This document shows positions 6,414 to 6,477 of a stretch of 6,477 bases of DNA, in pieces (the first letter of the stretch is position 1; each line of letters begins with the position of its first letter). A model generated the notes under the pieces. The model was not told where the DNA came from, made no database searches, and worked only from the letters and a program-made list of their open reading frames with translations. The position numbers and the translations under genes are program-made. The stretch covers positions 1-6,477 of the forward strand of contig JAEDLZ010000074.1 of NCBI GenBank assembly GCA_016303265.1, read 5' to 3'. Origin of the DNA: Clostridiales bacterium (GTDB lineage: Bacteria; Bacillota; Clostridia; Monoglobales; Monoglobaceae).

Positions 6414-6477
6414 AATCGTTGTAAAACAATCTAATTCCCATTTTAAAGGGTTTGTGTCTATGTATTCCCATATTTTT

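Overview
The window looks like chromosomal DNA from a low-to-moderate GC Gram-positive bacterium of the class Clostridia (Firmicutes). The main reasons are a full-length PolC-type DNA polymerase III, a polymerase largely confined to Firmicutes and a few relatives, the adjacency of ispG and polC that is common in Clostridia, sigma-A promoters with near-consensus boxes, and purine-rich Shine-Dalgarno sites. Genus cannot be decided from this sequence.

Layout. On the left (1-130) a minus-strand tRNA-Pro(UGG) gene with encoded CCA is followed by a strong hairpin terminator and driven by a perfect TTGACA-N17-TATAAT promoter (143-171). Next (301-831, minus) is a DUF5662-family gene of unknown function, with its own promoter, a TTG start inferred from the Shine-Dalgarno position, and a possible weak terminator. 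Between 841 and 950 two sigma-A promoters point away from each other. The rightward one drives a two-gene unit: ispG (951-1982), an Fe-S enzyme of the MEP isoprenoid pathway, and polC (1996-6273, TTG start), the replicative polymerase. Only 13 bases separate them, and the polC ribosome binding site overlaps the ispG stop codon. After polC comes a 204-base stretch without a gene. It holds interleaved inverted repeats, an imperfect direct repeat and a GC-rich hairpin terminator (6384-6413).

How the genes relate. ispG and polC are probably one transcript, so an isoprenoid precursor enzyme and the replicative polymerase would be co-expressed; no biochemical link is implied. Neither dxr-rseP upstream nor rimP-nusA downstream, the neighbours often seen in related genomes, is present here.

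Assessment. This is mostly a conserved housekeeping region. I found no CRISPR array, transposase, integrase, riboswitch or evident new system. The points most worth a second look are the DUF5662 protein, with its histidine/aspartate pattern reminiscent of HD hydrolases, and the small segment between the polC stop and its terminator. That segment is flanked by AAGGCT direct repeats and may be an inserted element.
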